Part shown: positions 41,931 through 50,780 of the stretch, piece after piece | Numbering within the stretch: position 1 is the stretch's first letter | Layout of the letters: the number at the start of each line of letters is the position of its first letter | DNA from: Enterobacter ludwigii | Lineage (GTDB): Bacteria; Pseudomonadota; Gammaproteobacteria; Enterobacterales; Enterobacteriaceae | Length of the DNA stretch: 64,000 nucleotides | Direction of reading: 5' to 3' | Assembly (NCBI GenBank): GCA_900068845.1 | Contig: CEFQ01000001.1 | Span: 593,252 to 657,251, forward strand | The notes under the pieces: generated by a model | What the model was told of the DNA's origin: nothing | The model's input: only the letters and a program-made list of their open reading frames with translations | The model's database searches: none | Program-made: the position numbers and the translations under genes

Positions 41931-42524
41931 ATGACTGAAATGATATCCGCGACCATATTGCTGCTGTTAATTATGGACCCGCTGGGCAACCTGCCGATCT
42001 TTATGTCGGTATTGAAGCATCTGGAGCCCAAGCGCCGCCGCGTGGTGCTGATGCGCGAAATGCTGATCGCGCTGATTCTGATGCTGCTGTTTCTCTTCGC
42101 CGGTGAACGCATTCTGACGTTTCTGAATCTGCGCACCGAAACCGTGTCGATCTCCGGCGGCATCATTCTGTTCCTGATTGCCATTCGCATGATTTTCCCC
42201 TCCGAGGAGAGCAGCAGCAGCGGACTTCCGGCTGGTGAAGAGCCATTTCTGGTGCCGTTGGCGATTCCGCTGGTTGCCGGCCCTTCGCTGCTGGCGACGC
42301 TGATGCTGTTATCACATCAATATCCCAATCAAATGACGCACCTGGTGGGGGCGCTGCTGATTGCCTGGGGTGTAACAGTAGGAATTTTGCTGATGTCGGG
42401 ACTGTTTTTACGTCTGCTGGGTGACAAAGGCGTTAACGCGCTGGAACGTCTGATGGGGTTGATTTTGATTATGCTGGCAACGCAGATGTTTCTGGATGGG
42501 ATACGCACTTACCTGAAGCTGTAG
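41931..42524 (+). CDS. yhgN: MarC-family membrane protein YhgN
   Basis: A 197-residue inner-membrane protein of the MarC/UPF0056 family with six hydrophobic segments. Matching blocks with E. coli YhgN are [16 protein letters not shown] near residue 14, [14 protein letters not shown] near 68, and [20 protein letters not shown] near 97. The function is unknown. It is divergent from asd. In E. coli the next gene is gntU; here it faces panS across repeat A4. Confidence 0.93.
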   Translation: MTEMISATILLLLIMDPLGNLPIFMSVLKHLEPKRRRVVLMREMLIALILMLLFLFAGERILTFLNLRTETVSISGGIILFLIAIRMIFPSEESSSSGLPAGEEPFLVPLAIPLVAGPSLLATLMLLSHQYPNQMTHLVGALLIAWGVTVGILLMSGLFLRLLGDKGVNALERLMGLILIMLATQMFLDGIRTYLKL

Positions 42525-42532
42525 TGCAAAAC

Positions 42533-42597
42533 GGTGCGCATAAATGCGCACCCTACGATAAACCGGTGCGATCGTAGGGTCGCCATTCATGGCGACC
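42533..42597. repeat. Family A palindromic repeat pair, hybrid stems (A4)
   Basis: The left arm is GGTGCGCATAAATGCGCACC with CTAC. The right arm is GTAGG with GGTCGCCATTCATGGCGACC. The arms share the outer GG/CC and the CTAC/GTAG flanks but have different, internally complementary stems, like A1. A fragment, TTCATGGCGACC (42602-42613), follows. It lies between the convergent genes yhgN and panS. Confidence 0.85.
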
Positions 42598-42617
42598 ACT
42601 GTTCATGGCGACCGCGA

Positions 42618-43541
42618 TTATTTCTGCTTTTTATCGATCGGTTTACCTGACCAATAGCCGGCCAGCAGCGAACCTGACAAGTTATGCCATACCGAGAACA
42701 GTGCGCCCGGCAGTGCTGCCAACGGCGAGAAATAGAGTTTGCCCAGCGTGGCCGCCAGTCCCGAGTTCTGCATGCCCACTTCCAGCGCCAGCGTGCGGCA
42801 GGTGGATTCATCGAAGCCAAACAGCTTGCCACCCCAGTACCCGCCCAACAGACCAATGGCGTTATGCAGTATGACCGCCACAATCACCATCAAGCCGACA
42901 GAACCGATAAAACCCTGGCTGCCGGCTACCACGGCGCTGATGATCAGCAGAATACACACCATCGAAAACGCCGGCAGATAAGGCTCAACGCGGCGCACCA
43001 CACTGTTCATTGAGTGGTGGATGATCAGACCGAGGCTGATCGGAACCACCACGATTTTCACGATGCTGAGCAGCATGCCGACCACATCCACCTGAATGTG
43101 CGTATCAACGTAGAAACGCGTTAGCAGCGGCGTGGCAAAAACCCCCACCAGCGCCGATACGGATGAGATGGTCACTGACAGCGCCACATCGCCTTTCGCC
43201 AGATAGATCATCACATTAGACGCAGTGCCGCTGGCCACACTGCCGACCAGAATCATGCCTGCTGCGAGGTCCGGTGGCATCTGGAATAGCTTCGCCAAAC
43301 CCCATGCGGCCAGCGGCATCACCAGATAGTGCAGGAAAGTACCGGCAATCACCGGCGCCGGACGTACCAGCACGCGTTTGAAATCGTCAATATTTAGCGT
43401 CACGCCCATGGCGAACATAATCAGCATCAGCAGATACGTTACCCACGGACCAATGCCGAGAAAGGTGGTGGGAGAATAATAAGCAGCGACCGAGAGCAGT
43501 ACGGCCCAGAGCGGGAACAAGCGGGTAAGTGTGCCGAGCAT
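42618..43541 (-). CDS. panS: Bile acid:sodium symporter family transporter, PanS-like
   Basis: A 307-residue inner-membrane protein of the BASS (SLC10-like) family with about nine or ten hydrophobic segments. Family signatures are [19 protein letters not shown] near residue 116 and [17 protein letters not shown] near 255, the Na+-binding regions. Salmonella PanS, a member of this group, moves ketopantoate, pantoate and pantothenate. I assign PanS by overall resemblance, not by a diagnostic motif. The E. coli K-12 relative is elsewhere, so the gene is part of the altered neighbourhood. A GGAAG ribosome site is near the ATG. Confidence 0.75.
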   Translation of the reverse strand: MLGTLTRLFPLWAVLLSVAAYYSPTTFLGIGPWVTYLLMLIMFAMGVTLNIDDFKRVLVRPAPVIAGTFLHYLVMPLAAWGLAKLFQMPPDLAAGMILVGSVASGTASNVMIYLAKGDVALSVTISSVSALVGVFATPLLTRFYVDTHIQVDVVGMLLSIVKIVVVPISLGLIIHHSMNSVVRRVEPYLPAFSMVCILLIISAVVAGSQGFIGSVGLMVIVAVILHNAIGLLGGYWGGKLFGFDESTCRTLALEVGMQNSGLAATLGKLYFSPLAALPGALFSVWHNLSGSLLAGYWSGKPIDKKQK

Positions 43542-43716
43542 AACCAGACTTCCTTAGGGATTTTTTTAATATTGCCACAGATGAAATGTCGCGCAGGGAA
43601 CGACCACAGCGACGGACGCGGGATCATAACATTTCATTATCTTGACGTAAGGCGGGAAGTCGCTTGCGGGGGAAAATGCGGATCGGCTGCTGCCGATCCG
43701 CTGAAATACGGCGAAG

Positions 43717-44409
43717 TTACTCTGCTTTTTCCAGTACAAAGCGGTAGATCGCACCACCAATCGCAGCACCGATAATCGGTAACAACCAGAACATCCAAAG
43801 CTGCTCCACTGCCCAGCCGCCCTGGAAGATGGCCACACCCGTACTGCGCGCCGGGTTAACTGAGGTATTGGTCACAGGAATGCTCACCAGGTGGATCAGC
43901 GTCAATGCCAGACCGATAGCCATCGGCGCAAAACCGGCCGGAGCACGTTTATCGGTCGAACCCATGATCACAATCAGGAACACCGCGGTCAGCACCAGCT
44001 CGGCGATCATACCTGCCTGCAGGCTAAAGCCGCCCGGGGAATGTACACCGTAACCGTTCGACGCGAAGCCGCTCGCCGCTGCATCGAAACCGGCTTTACC
44101 GCTGGCAATCAGATACAGCACGCCTGCCGCCGCAATCGCACCAACCAGTTGCGCGATGATGTAAGGTACGACCTGCGCCGCCGGGAAACGTCCGCCAACC
44201 GTCAGACCGATGGTTACCGCCGGGTTAAAATGGCCGCCTGAGATATGGCCAACGGCAAATGCCATCACCAACACTGTCAGACCAAATGCCAGCGCGACGC
44301 CGGCAAAACCGATACCCAATTCTGGAAACGCCGCGGCCAACACCGCACTACCACAACCGCCCAACACCAGCACAAAGGTGCCAAGTGTTTCAGCCACTAA
44401 TCTTTTCAA
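43717..44409 (-). CDS. aqpZ: Aquaporin Z
   Basis: Water channel of the inner membrane (230 residues). Both NPA motifs are intact, in HFNPAVTIG (NPA at 62-64) and [11 protein letters not shown] (NPA at 185-187), with the selectivity-filter His near residue 173 and Arg188. Six hydrophobic segments are present. It lies between panS and lysC on the same strand but with gaps of 175 and 264 bp, so it is probably transcribed alone. E. coli aqpZ is at a different chromosomal place. Confidence 0.96.
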   Translation of the reverse strand: MKRLVAETLGTFVLVLGGCGSAVLAAAFPELGIGFAGVALAFGLTVLVMAFAVGHISGGHFNPAVTIGLTVGGRFPAAQVVPYIIAQLVGAIAAAGVLYLIASGKAGFDAAASGFASNGYGVHSPGGFSLQAGMIAELVLTAVFLIVIMGSTDKRAPAGFAPMAIGLALTLIHLVSIPVTNTSVNPARSTGVAIFQGGWAVEQLWMFWLLPIIGAAIGGAIYRFVLEKAE

Positions 44410-44623
44410 CGCTATTCCCTCAGATAATTTAATGTTTTCGCGGCGGGATTATCGTTTTTGGCGATTGAAGCGCAACCACTCAATGAGAGATCAGTGTGTT
44501 TTTTAGGCGATTCCAGCGAAAACAAGACATGTCTCGCGAGTGATAATGGGGATCATCAGAAACGTCTGGATAGAATGACTGGCTGCCGCTGCGCTTGAAT
44601 TATTGTTTAATAAAATTAACCAA

Positions 44624-44648
44624 TAAAAAAGCCGGACCAGGTCCGGCT
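44624..44648 (-). terminator. lysC terminator
   Basis: On the minus strand the stem AGCCGGACC/GGTCCGGCT is followed by six U residues, 25 bp after the lysC stop. Confidence 0.9.
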
Positions 44649-44673
44649 TGATGCAGCATGCTAACAATTTGAC

Positions 44674-46029
44674 TTAGGAACCAAATAGATTCTTGTGCAG
44701 CGCGCGTACCACTTCTTCCGCATCCGGCGTTGGCACCAGGAAGCAAAGGTTATAGCTGCTGGCACCGTAGCAAATCATGCGCAGATTAAACGGTTCCAGT
44801 GCGCCGAACACTTCTTTACCGACGCCGCAGGCTTTCGACAGGTTGTTGCCGATGATCGCCACCAGCGCCAGGTTCTCTTCCACTTCTACACGGCACAGCG
44901 AAGAGAGCTCGGTCAGCAGCGCCTGCGTCAGCAAACTGTCACCCGTGGTGGTCGAACCGGTGCTATCCAACGTTAGCGCCACGCTCACTTCAGAAGTGGT
45001 CACCAGATCAACGGAGATGCTGTGGCGCGCCAGAATGTTAAACACCTCGGCGAGGAAGCCGTGTGCATGCAGCATATTCAGGCTGTGCAACGTGACCAAT
45101 GTCTGCTTGCGACGCAGTGCCAGCGCGCGGAACAGCGGTGGATTTTTGGTTTCATTGCACACGCGCGTACCGCCCGCGGCCGGATCTTTACTCGAGCCGA
45201 CAAACACCGGGATATCGCTGCGTACAGCCGGCAGCAAGGTGGCCGGATGCAGCACTTTGGCACCAAAGATCGCCATTTCCGCCGCTTCTTCGAAGGTAAT
45301 CTCTTCGATGCGTTTAGCCGTGGAAACCACGCGTGGATCGGTGGTGTAGATACCGGCAACATCGGTCCAGATATCGATACGCGCGGCCTGCAGCGCTTCG
45401 CCCAGCAGCGCAGCGGTGTAGTCACTGCCGCCACGGCCGAGCGTGGTGGTGCGGCCTTTAATTTCGCTACCGATAAAGCCCTGAGTCACCACCAGCGCTT
45501 GTGCAATACGCGGCTGCAGTTGGGTCGCTGCCAGCGCTTTCACCGTAGCCACTTCCGGCTCCGCACGACCAAAACGATCGCTGGTGCGCATCACTTTACG
45601 CACGTCAAACCATTCGCTGTTCACCTGACGCTCGCGCAGAATCTCTACGAACAACAGCGTCGACATCAGCTCACCGTGGCTCACCAACTCATCGGTCAGC
45701 GCGTGCGACGTCGCCAGCGAGGTGGCCTCAGATAACATGGTGATGTTTTCCAGCATGCGATCAATTTCGTCGCGGATGACATCCGGCGACTGCAAACGAT
45801 CGATGATGGCGTATTGAATTCGGCGGATTTCATCCAGCAGGTAAGCGCGCTGCGCTTGTTCCTGGCCTTCAGCAAGGGCAACCAGCAAATTGGTTACGCC
45901 AGCGGAAGCAGAGAGCACCACTAAGCGGGTATTGGCATCCGACAGCACAACATCTGCGCTGCGATTCATAGCATCAAAATCGGCAACGCTGGTGCCGCCA
46001 AATTTAGCCACGATAAGATTTTGAGACAT
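44674..46029 (-). CDS. lysC: Lysine-sensitive aspartokinase III LysC
   Basis: Phosphorylates aspartate, the first step to lysine and the aspartate family; the E. coli enzyme is inhibited by lysine through ACT domains. The 451 residues have the kinase signature VAKFGGTSVADFDAM at residue 8, TTLGRGGSDYTAALLGEAL near 214, and C-terminal ACT domains from about 310. It is preceded by a lysine riboswitch, so lysine controls both enzyme and message. Confidence 0.97.
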   Translation of the reverse strand: MSQNLIVAKFGGTSVADFDAMNRSADVVLSDANTRLVVLSASAGVTNLLVALAEGQEQAQRAYLLDEIRRIQYAIIDRLQSPDVIRDEIDRMLENITMLSEATSLATSHALTDELVSHGELMSTLLFVEILRERQVNSEWFDVRKVMRTSDRFGRAEPEVATVKALAATQLQPRIAQALVVTQGFIGSEIKGRTTTLGRGGSDYTAALLGEALQAARIDIWTDVAGIYTTDPRVVSTAKRIEEITFEEAAEMAIFGAKVLHPATLLPAVRSDIPVFVGSSKDPAAGGTRVCNETKNPPLFRALALRRKQTLVTLHSLNMLHAHGFLAEVFNILARHSISVDLVTTSEVSVALTLDSTGSTTTGDSLLTQALLTELSSLCRVEVEENLALVAIIGNNLSKACGVGKEVFGALEPFNLRMICYGASSYNLCFLVPTPDAEEVVRALHKNLFGS

Positions 46030-46144
46030 GTTACGAACCCCGTGTCAGGTTATCTTTCTTCCGTTTTTGGGGCGGAAGACATAGTAGCAGCCTAGGCACA
46101 AGAGAAGAGCAGAATTGGGCAGACAAGATCAGGAGACAAGTCAC

Positions 46145-46331
46145 CCAGAAGCGCTTCACCTTGCGAAGCGTCCGACTGTGGACGATTCTGGTGACAACCC
46201 AGAGGATTCAGCCCCTGCAGCCGACAGTGCAACACCCCGCGTGTTGCCCCACCTCGGCGTCACACCCCCTGATGTGTTATCTGCGGATACGGATCCTCAA
46301 ACACACTGCCTGGGCGACGCGCCTCTTCTGG
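46145..46331 (-). promoter_or_regulatory. Lysine riboswitch of lysC
   Basis: The minus strand carries the L-box aptamer: P1 pairs CCAGAAG (46331-46325) with CTTCTGG (46151-46145). Conserved blocks AGAGGCGCG, CCGAGGTG, GGGGCTGAATCCTCTGGG, the CAGTCGGACG region and GGGTGA at the end follow the E. coli lysC leader closely. An extra hairpin, CTTACACC/GGTGTAAG, sits just upstream (46332-46351), matching the short stem at the E. coli mRNA start. No stem with a U-run lies between aptamer and lysC (46030-46144), so control is probably at translation or RNA stability, as in E. coli. Confidence 0.95.
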
Positions 46332-46389
46332 CTTACACCCGGAGGTGTAAGTAGCGCGCATAAAGTACTGATTATTTTCCCCCCTGTCC

Positions 46390-46584
46390 ATACCCTTCAT
46401 CCTTCAAGTTTCAGGTGCGTTGGCTGCGTGTATTCACCTCCGTCACTTACTTCAGTAAGCTCCTGAGGATTATGAGGCTCATAATGAGCCTCACCCTTCG
46501 GGCCAGCGCTAGCGCTGTTCAAATCGGCCAAGCCGATTTGTCAAACACTTGCCGCCTTCCTGAACCTCAAATTATTTTGGGTAG
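46390..46584. repeat. Family C palindromic element, long form (C2)
   Basis: A 195-bp element inverted relative to C1. Its left end, ATACCCTTCATCCTTCAAG and the following GCGTTGGCTGCGTGTATTCA, matches the reverse complement of the C1 right end. Its right end (CTTGCCGCCTTCCTGAA, then GGGTA) matches the reverse complement of the C1 left end. The middle differs and holds three further palindromes: GAGGCTCA/TGAGCCTC (46472-46490), CAGCGCTAGCGCTG, and CAAATCGGC/GCCGATTTG. It lies between the divergent lysC leader and pgi. Confidence 0.85.
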
Positions 46585-46589
46585 CCTTG

Positions 46590-46670
46590 CTTTAGGTCGA
46601 GGATTTGCTCACTTTTACACTTCGGTAAACGCATCGTTGAACAAACGCGGTGTCCCACGCCGACCTAAAG
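46590..46670. repeat. Possible 81-bp element with 10-bp inverted ends upstream of pgi
   Basis: CTTTAGGTCG at 46590-46599 and CGACCTAAAG at 46661-46670 are a perfect 10-bp inverted repeat flanking 61 bp, directly beside C2. No ORF is supported. The rest of the pgi upstream gap (46671-46906) shows no gene and presumably holds the pgi promoter. Confidence 0.5.
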
Positions 46671-46906
46671 TAGAGTCCGAATCAGACAAATGCGGCTTTT
46701 TGCTGATGCGGCACAGGGAATTTTCCTGGCGCTGCGCTGACAATCGCCGCCGGATTTACCTGAAACACTGCGGCCACGGTCACAAATTTTTTCCCTTCGC
46801 TTGTAACTGTGGTCATACTCATTCCCGTCGCAAGAATGCTATGGATGCCGGGCGAGCAGGATGCCCCGGATGGAATGACGGTTCTTATATCAACTAGAGT
46901 GTTGCC

Positions 46907-48553
46907 ATGAAAAATATCAATCCGACACAAACCGCAGCCTGGAAAGCGCTGCAGCAGCATTTTGAGCAGATGAAATCGGTGCAAATCGCCGACCTGTTTG
47001 CGCAAGATGCCGATCGTTTTGCGAAATTCTCTGCCACTTTCGATGACCAGATGCTGGTGGATTTCTCAAAAAACCGCATCACCGAGGAAACCCTCGAAAA
47101 ATTACAGTCGCTGGCTAAAGAGACCGATCTGGCCGGCGCCATCAAATCGATGTTCTCTGGCGAGAAGATTAACCGCACCGAAGAGCGTGCGGTACTGCAC
47201 GTTGCCTTGCGTAACCGCAGCAACACGCCAATTGTGGTGGACGGCAAAGATGTGATGCCGGAAGTCAACGCGGTGCTGGCGAAGATGAAAGGCTTCTCCG
47301 AGCGCATCATCAGCGGCGACTGGAAAGGCTATACCGGTAAAGCCATTACTGATGTGGTGAACATCGGTATTGGTGGTTCAGACCTCGGCCCCTTCATGGT
47401 GACCGAAGCGCTGCGTCCGTACAAAAATCACCTCAACATGCACTTTGTGTCTAACGTCGATGGCACGCACATCGCCGAAACGCTGAAAGATCTCAGCCCG
47501 GAAACCACGCTGTTCCTCGTGGCATCAAAAACCTTCACCACCCAGGAAACCATGACCAACGCCCATAGCGCGCGTGACTGGTTCCTGAAAACCGCGGGCG
47601 ATCAGCAGCATGTGGCGAAGCATTTCGCTGCGCTGTCGACCAACGGTAAAGCGGTGGGTGAATTCGGTATTGATACCGATAATATGTTCGAGTTCTGGGA
47701 TTGGGTTGGCGGTCGCTATTCACTGTGGTCAGCAATCGGCTTGTCGATCATTCTGTCTATCGGCTTCGAGAACTTCGAGCAGCTGCTGAGTGGCGCGCAT
47801 GCGATGGATAAGCACTTCGCTAACACGCCTGCCGAGCAGAACTTGCCGGTGCTGTTGGCGCTGATTGGTATCTGGTACAACAACTTCTTTGGTGCCGAAA
47901 CCGAAGCCATTCTGCCGTATGACCAATACATGCATCGCTTTGCTGCTTACTTCCAGCAGGGCAACATGGAATCCAACGGTAAATATGTCGATCGCGAAGG
48001 CAATCCGGTGGATTACCAGACTGGCCCAATCATCTGGGGCGAGCCAGGCACCAACGGTCAGCACGCGTTCTACCAGCTGATTCATCAGGGCACCAAACTG
48101 ATTCCGTGCGACTTTATCGCACCGGCGCTGAGCCACAACGTGCTGACCGATCACCATCCGAAGCTGCTGTCGAACTTCTTCGCACAGACCGAAGCGCTGG
48201 CGTTTGGTAAGTCACGCGATGTGGTAGAGAAAGAGTTCACCGATGCCGGCAAATCTGCCGAATCGGTCGCGCACATCGTGCCGTTCAAAGTATTCGAAGG
48301 TAACCGCCCAACCAACTCAATCCTGCTGCGTGAAATTACCCCGTTCAGCCTGGGTTCACTGATTGCGCTGTATGAGCACAAGATCTTCACCCAAGGCGCG
48401 ATTCTCAACATCTTCACCTTTGACCAATGGGGTGTTGAGTTGGGTAAACAGCTGGCAAACCGCATTCTGCCAGAGCTGGAAAATGAAGCGGAAATTAGCA
48501 GCCACGATAGCTCCACCAATGGCTTAATTAATCGCTACAAATCCTGGCGTTAA
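46907..48553 (+). CDS. pgi: Glucose-6-phosphate isomerase Pgi
   Basis: Interconverts glucose-6-phosphate and fructose-6-phosphate in glycolysis and gluconeogenesis. The 548 residues match E. coli Pgi (549). It has [19 protein letters not shown] near residue 149, [16 protein letters not shown] near 210, and [18 protein letters not shown] near 504. It is divergent from lysC, as in E. coli, and is followed by its own terminator. Confidence 0.97.
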   Translation: MKNINPTQTAAWKALQQHFEQMKSVQIADLFAQDADRFAKFSATFDDQMLVDFSKNRITEETLEKLQSLAKETDLAGAIKSMFSGEKINRTEERAVLHVALRNRSNTPIVVDGKDVMPEVNAVLAKMKGFSERIISGDWKGYTGKAITDVVNIGIGGSDLGPFMVTEALRPYKNHLNMHFVSNVDGTHIAETLKDLSPETTLFLVASKTFTTQETMTNAHSARDWFLKTAGDQQHVAKHFAALSTNGKAVGEFGIDTDNMFEFWDWVGGRYSLWSAIGLSIILSIGFENFEQLLSGAHAMDKHFANTPAEQNLPVLLALIGIWYNNFFGAETEAILPYDQYMHRFAAYFQQGNMESNGKYVDREGNPVDYQTGPIIWGEPGTNGQHAFYQLIHQGTKLIPCDFIAPALSHNVLTDHHPKLLSNFFAQTEALAFGKSRDVVEKEFTDAGKSAESVAHIVPFKVFEGNRPTNSILLREITPFSLGSLIALYEHKIFTQGAILNIFTFDQWGVELGKQLANRILPELENEAEISSHDSSTNGLINRYKSWR

Positions 48554-48572
48554 TTTCTCGGCCAAGATGAAT

Positions 48573-48598
48573 AAGGCGGCGTGATTGCCGCCTTTTTT
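48573..48598 (+). terminator. pgi terminator
   Basis: AAGGCGGC/GCCGCCTT with a 6-base loop (48573-48594), followed by a U-rich tail, 20 bp after the pgi stop. Confidence 0.9.
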
Positions 48599-49076
48599 CT
48601 GCCAGCCAGTCGACAATCCGCGCAATATTGCTATTTCTTCCCGCTTTGCCGCTTAGAAAATTCTTAAAATAGGCTAAGGAAAATCGGAACTTTATTTGAT
48701 TGACGCCTACTCTATTAATTAAAAAATGGTCCTATTTCGTTATTAACCATCGGCTATCCGTATGATTGATTTATAATTTTTATTTAAGCCACTTCAGGAA
48801 AATCTGATTATTCCTATTCCGTACCAATAGTTAATGAAAAAGTGAAAAATCCTGCCTTGATAAGCCCAACCACGTAATTATTCCACCCTGAGAAAAAACT
48901 GCATTTAAAAAAAGCAGCTAACGCCAATTCGCCGCATTTATCACCAGACACGCCTGTACTTTCCGCCCTCTTTTTCTGTTGCTGAACTCTGGTAATTTGT
49001 TGCCCTATACTGAACGCGCCCGAAATCTGGGTAAATCCTACATTCATTGATTCATATAAATGCAGGAAACGTTGTT
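48599..49076. promoter_or_regulatory. yjbE upstream region with possible RcsAB box
   Basis: A 478-bp AT-rich gap before yjbE. TTAGAAAATTCTTA at 48653-48666 is a palindrome matching 11 of 14 positions of the RcsAB box (TAAGAATATTCCTA). The E. coli yjbEFGH operon is known to be under Rcs control. The box is about 410 bp upstream of yjbE, so it may act at a distance or be a chance match. I see no gene or repeat in the rest. Confidence 0.45.
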
Positions 49077-49325
49077 ATGAAAAAACTGATGGTTGCTGGT
49101 GCAGCCTTACTTTATGTTGCCGTTTCTTCCGCTGCGATTGCCGCGCCGGAAGAAGCTGGTGCTGCAGCAGGCGCGCAGGCGGGAGCAATCTCTGCCGGTG
49201 CGTCTACCGCTGTGGGTATCGGCGCGCTCGGTGCGTTAGTGGGTCTCGGCATTGCTGCTTCTGGCGGCGGTGACGGTGCAAATACCGGTACAACAACAAC
49301 CACCACAACGAGCACCACTCGTTGA
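49077..49325 (+). CDS. yjbE: Small exported protein YjbE
   Basis: An 82-residue protein with a signal peptide (about residues 1-23, ending AIAA), a Gly/Ala-rich mature part, and a C-terminal threonine-rich tail after GGGDGANTG, as in E. coli YjbE. It belongs to the yjbEFGH exopolysaccharide operon; its own role is unknown. The ATG at 49077 has AGGA upstream; the frame is open 10 codons earlier without a signal peptide. A hairpin terminator follows, so yjbE should be transcribed more than yjbFGH. Confidence 0.88.
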   Translation: MKKLMVAGAALLYVAVSSAAIAAPEEAGAAAGAQAGAISAGASTAVGIGALGALVGLGIAASGGGDGANTGTTTTTTTSTTR

Positions 49326-49343
49326 TGTAGCACCTTTAAGCAT

Positions 49344-49370
49344 AACCACACATCCGTGTGGTTATTTTTT
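49344..49370 (+). terminator. Internal terminator between yjbE and yjbF
   Basis: AACCACAC/GTGTGGTT with a 4-base loop (49344-49363), followed by ATTTTTT. It lies inside the yjbEFGH operon and would allow partial read-through to yjbF. Confidence 0.88.
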
Positions 49371-49398
49371 GCTTGGCTTATTTAGACAGGGATACACA

Positions 49399-50046
49399 GT
49401 GCGCCGACTCTCTTTGCTACTTCTTTGCCTGTTGTTGCAGGCCTGCACACAAACGCAAAAAGGCCTCGAACAAACCGTGATGCTGGCCGTGAACGGTCCG
49501 GATGATGTCACGGTCACCGACGAACAGGTTGCTAACCTGCCCTACGCCAGCCTCTATGCCCGCATCAATGAAGGTCCGCGCATCTTCGTGGTGCTCGGTT
49601 ACAACGAAAACGACCAACAGAAGTGGATCACCCAGGATAAAGCGATGCTGGTGATGCAGCATGGCCGTCTGGTCAAAACGCTGGGTTTACCGAGCAACCT
49701 CGCTGACGTCAGTAACCTGGCGCAGGATCCGCTCGCCGATGGCTTGCATCTGCAAAACGGTGCCCGTTGGACGCGCGTGGTGCAGTGGCGCGAGCAAGAT
49801 AAAGTACGTGCCGCCACGGCCGTTTCCCATTTCGAACGCGGTGACGATACGGTGCTGGATATCGCCGGTGAACGTGTACCGTGTCGCGTCTGGCATGAAA
49901 CCGTGCGCATGGAGAGCGTAGGCGCGGAGTGGCAGAACACCTTCTGGATCGATAACCGCGATGGCACGGTGCTGCAGGCCAACCAGATGCTGGCCGCCGA
50001 TGCCTTCCCAGTTGAAATCACTATTCTGAAGCCGGCGAAATCATGA
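49399..50046 (+). CDS. yjbF: Exopolysaccharide-operon lipoprotein YjbF (GfcB family)
   Basis: A 215-residue lipoprotein with signal sequence and lipobox LLQAC (Cys16). It belongs to the YjbF/GfcB family that accompanies capsule and group 4 polysaccharide export. I choose the GTG at 49399, with AGGGA upstream. The in-frame upstream extension to 49252 runs through yjbE and the terminator and has no signal-peptide character. It overlaps yjbG by four bases (ATGA). Confidence 0.9.
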   Translation: MRRLSLLLLCLLLQACTQTQKGLEQTVMLAVNGPDDVTVTDEQVANLPYASLYARINEGPRIFVVLGYNENDQQKWITQDKAMLVMQHGRLVKTLGLPSNLADVSNLAQDPLADGLHLQNGARWTRVVQWREQDKVRAATAVSHFERGDDTVLDIAGERVPCRVWHETVRMESVGAEWQNTFWIDNRDGTVLQANQMLAADAFPVEITILKPAKS

Positions 50047-50780
50047 AAAAAACAACTCCAATGCTGGCAGCGTTGACGCTGCTCACGGCTGGCCACGCGC
50101 TGGCCGCGGCTCAAGTGACCGTGCACGACGTGCAGGGCAAAAACACACTGCAAATCAACGATGCGCAGAATCTCAGTCAGTTACTTACCAACCCAGCACT
50201 GCGCAGCTGGTGGCCGGGCACGGTGATTGCCGAACGTGGCGCAACTGCGGTAGCACAGCAACAGCAGAAACAGCTGCTGGCAGATCTGCGCGCCTGGCAA
50301 GCCGACAGCGGCGAGTCGCTGGCCGCGACCATCGGCTCCGTTATCCACCAGCTTGGCACGGTGCAGGTGACGGGCCGCCAGTTCACCTCGCTTGATCCCG
50401 ACGAGGTGCGCCTGCGTCAACAAGATAACCGCACGCTGCAAGGCAGCTACGACCTCTACACGCTGACGCAACCCACGCAGGTGCTGGTGCTAGGTGCATT
50501 AAGCAATCCGGGTAAAGAGAGCTGGCAGCCGGGCCGCGAAGTGCGTGATTACCTCGACGGCCACGATCGTCTGTCCGGCGCGGAACGCAGCTATGCCACG
50601 GTGATTGCACCGTCTGGCAGCACGCAGCAAGTTCCGGTCGCTTACTGGAATCATCGCCACATCGAAGTGGAGCCAGGCAGCATTATCTGGCTCGGTTTCA
50701 CTTCATGGAGCCTGCCTTGGGGCCAAAGCGATTTGAATGCGCGCATGCTTTCCGTTCTGACTCACCGGATACCAGAGTGA
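50043..50780 (+). CDS. yjbG: Capsule biosynthesis GfcC-like protein YjbG
   Basis: A 245-residue periplasmic protein with a signal peptide (about residues 1-22, ending AHALAA by sequence GHALAA). The middle part resembles GfcC, a periplasmic partner in polysaccharide export ([20 protein letters not shown] near 145, [21 protein letters not shown] near 182). It is coupled to yjbF by an ATGA overlap and to yjbH by a TGATG overlap. Confidence 0.9.
   Translation: MKKTTPMLAALTLLTAGHALAAAQVTVHDVQGKNTLQINDAQNLSQLLTNPALRSWWPGTVIAERGATAVAQQQQKQLLADLRAWQADSGESLAATIGSVIHQLGTVQVTGRQFTSLDPDEVRLRQQDNRTLQGSYDLYTLTQPTQVLVLGALSNPGKESWQPGREVRDYLDGHDRLSGAERSYATVIAPSGSTQQVPVAYWNHRHIEVEPGSIIWLGFTSWSLPWGQSDLNARMLSVLTHRIPE

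Noticed and set aside
46115..46466. Two short frames over the lysC leader
   Set aside because: They lie within the lysine riboswitch and element C2, whose conservation is explained by RNA structure and repeats.
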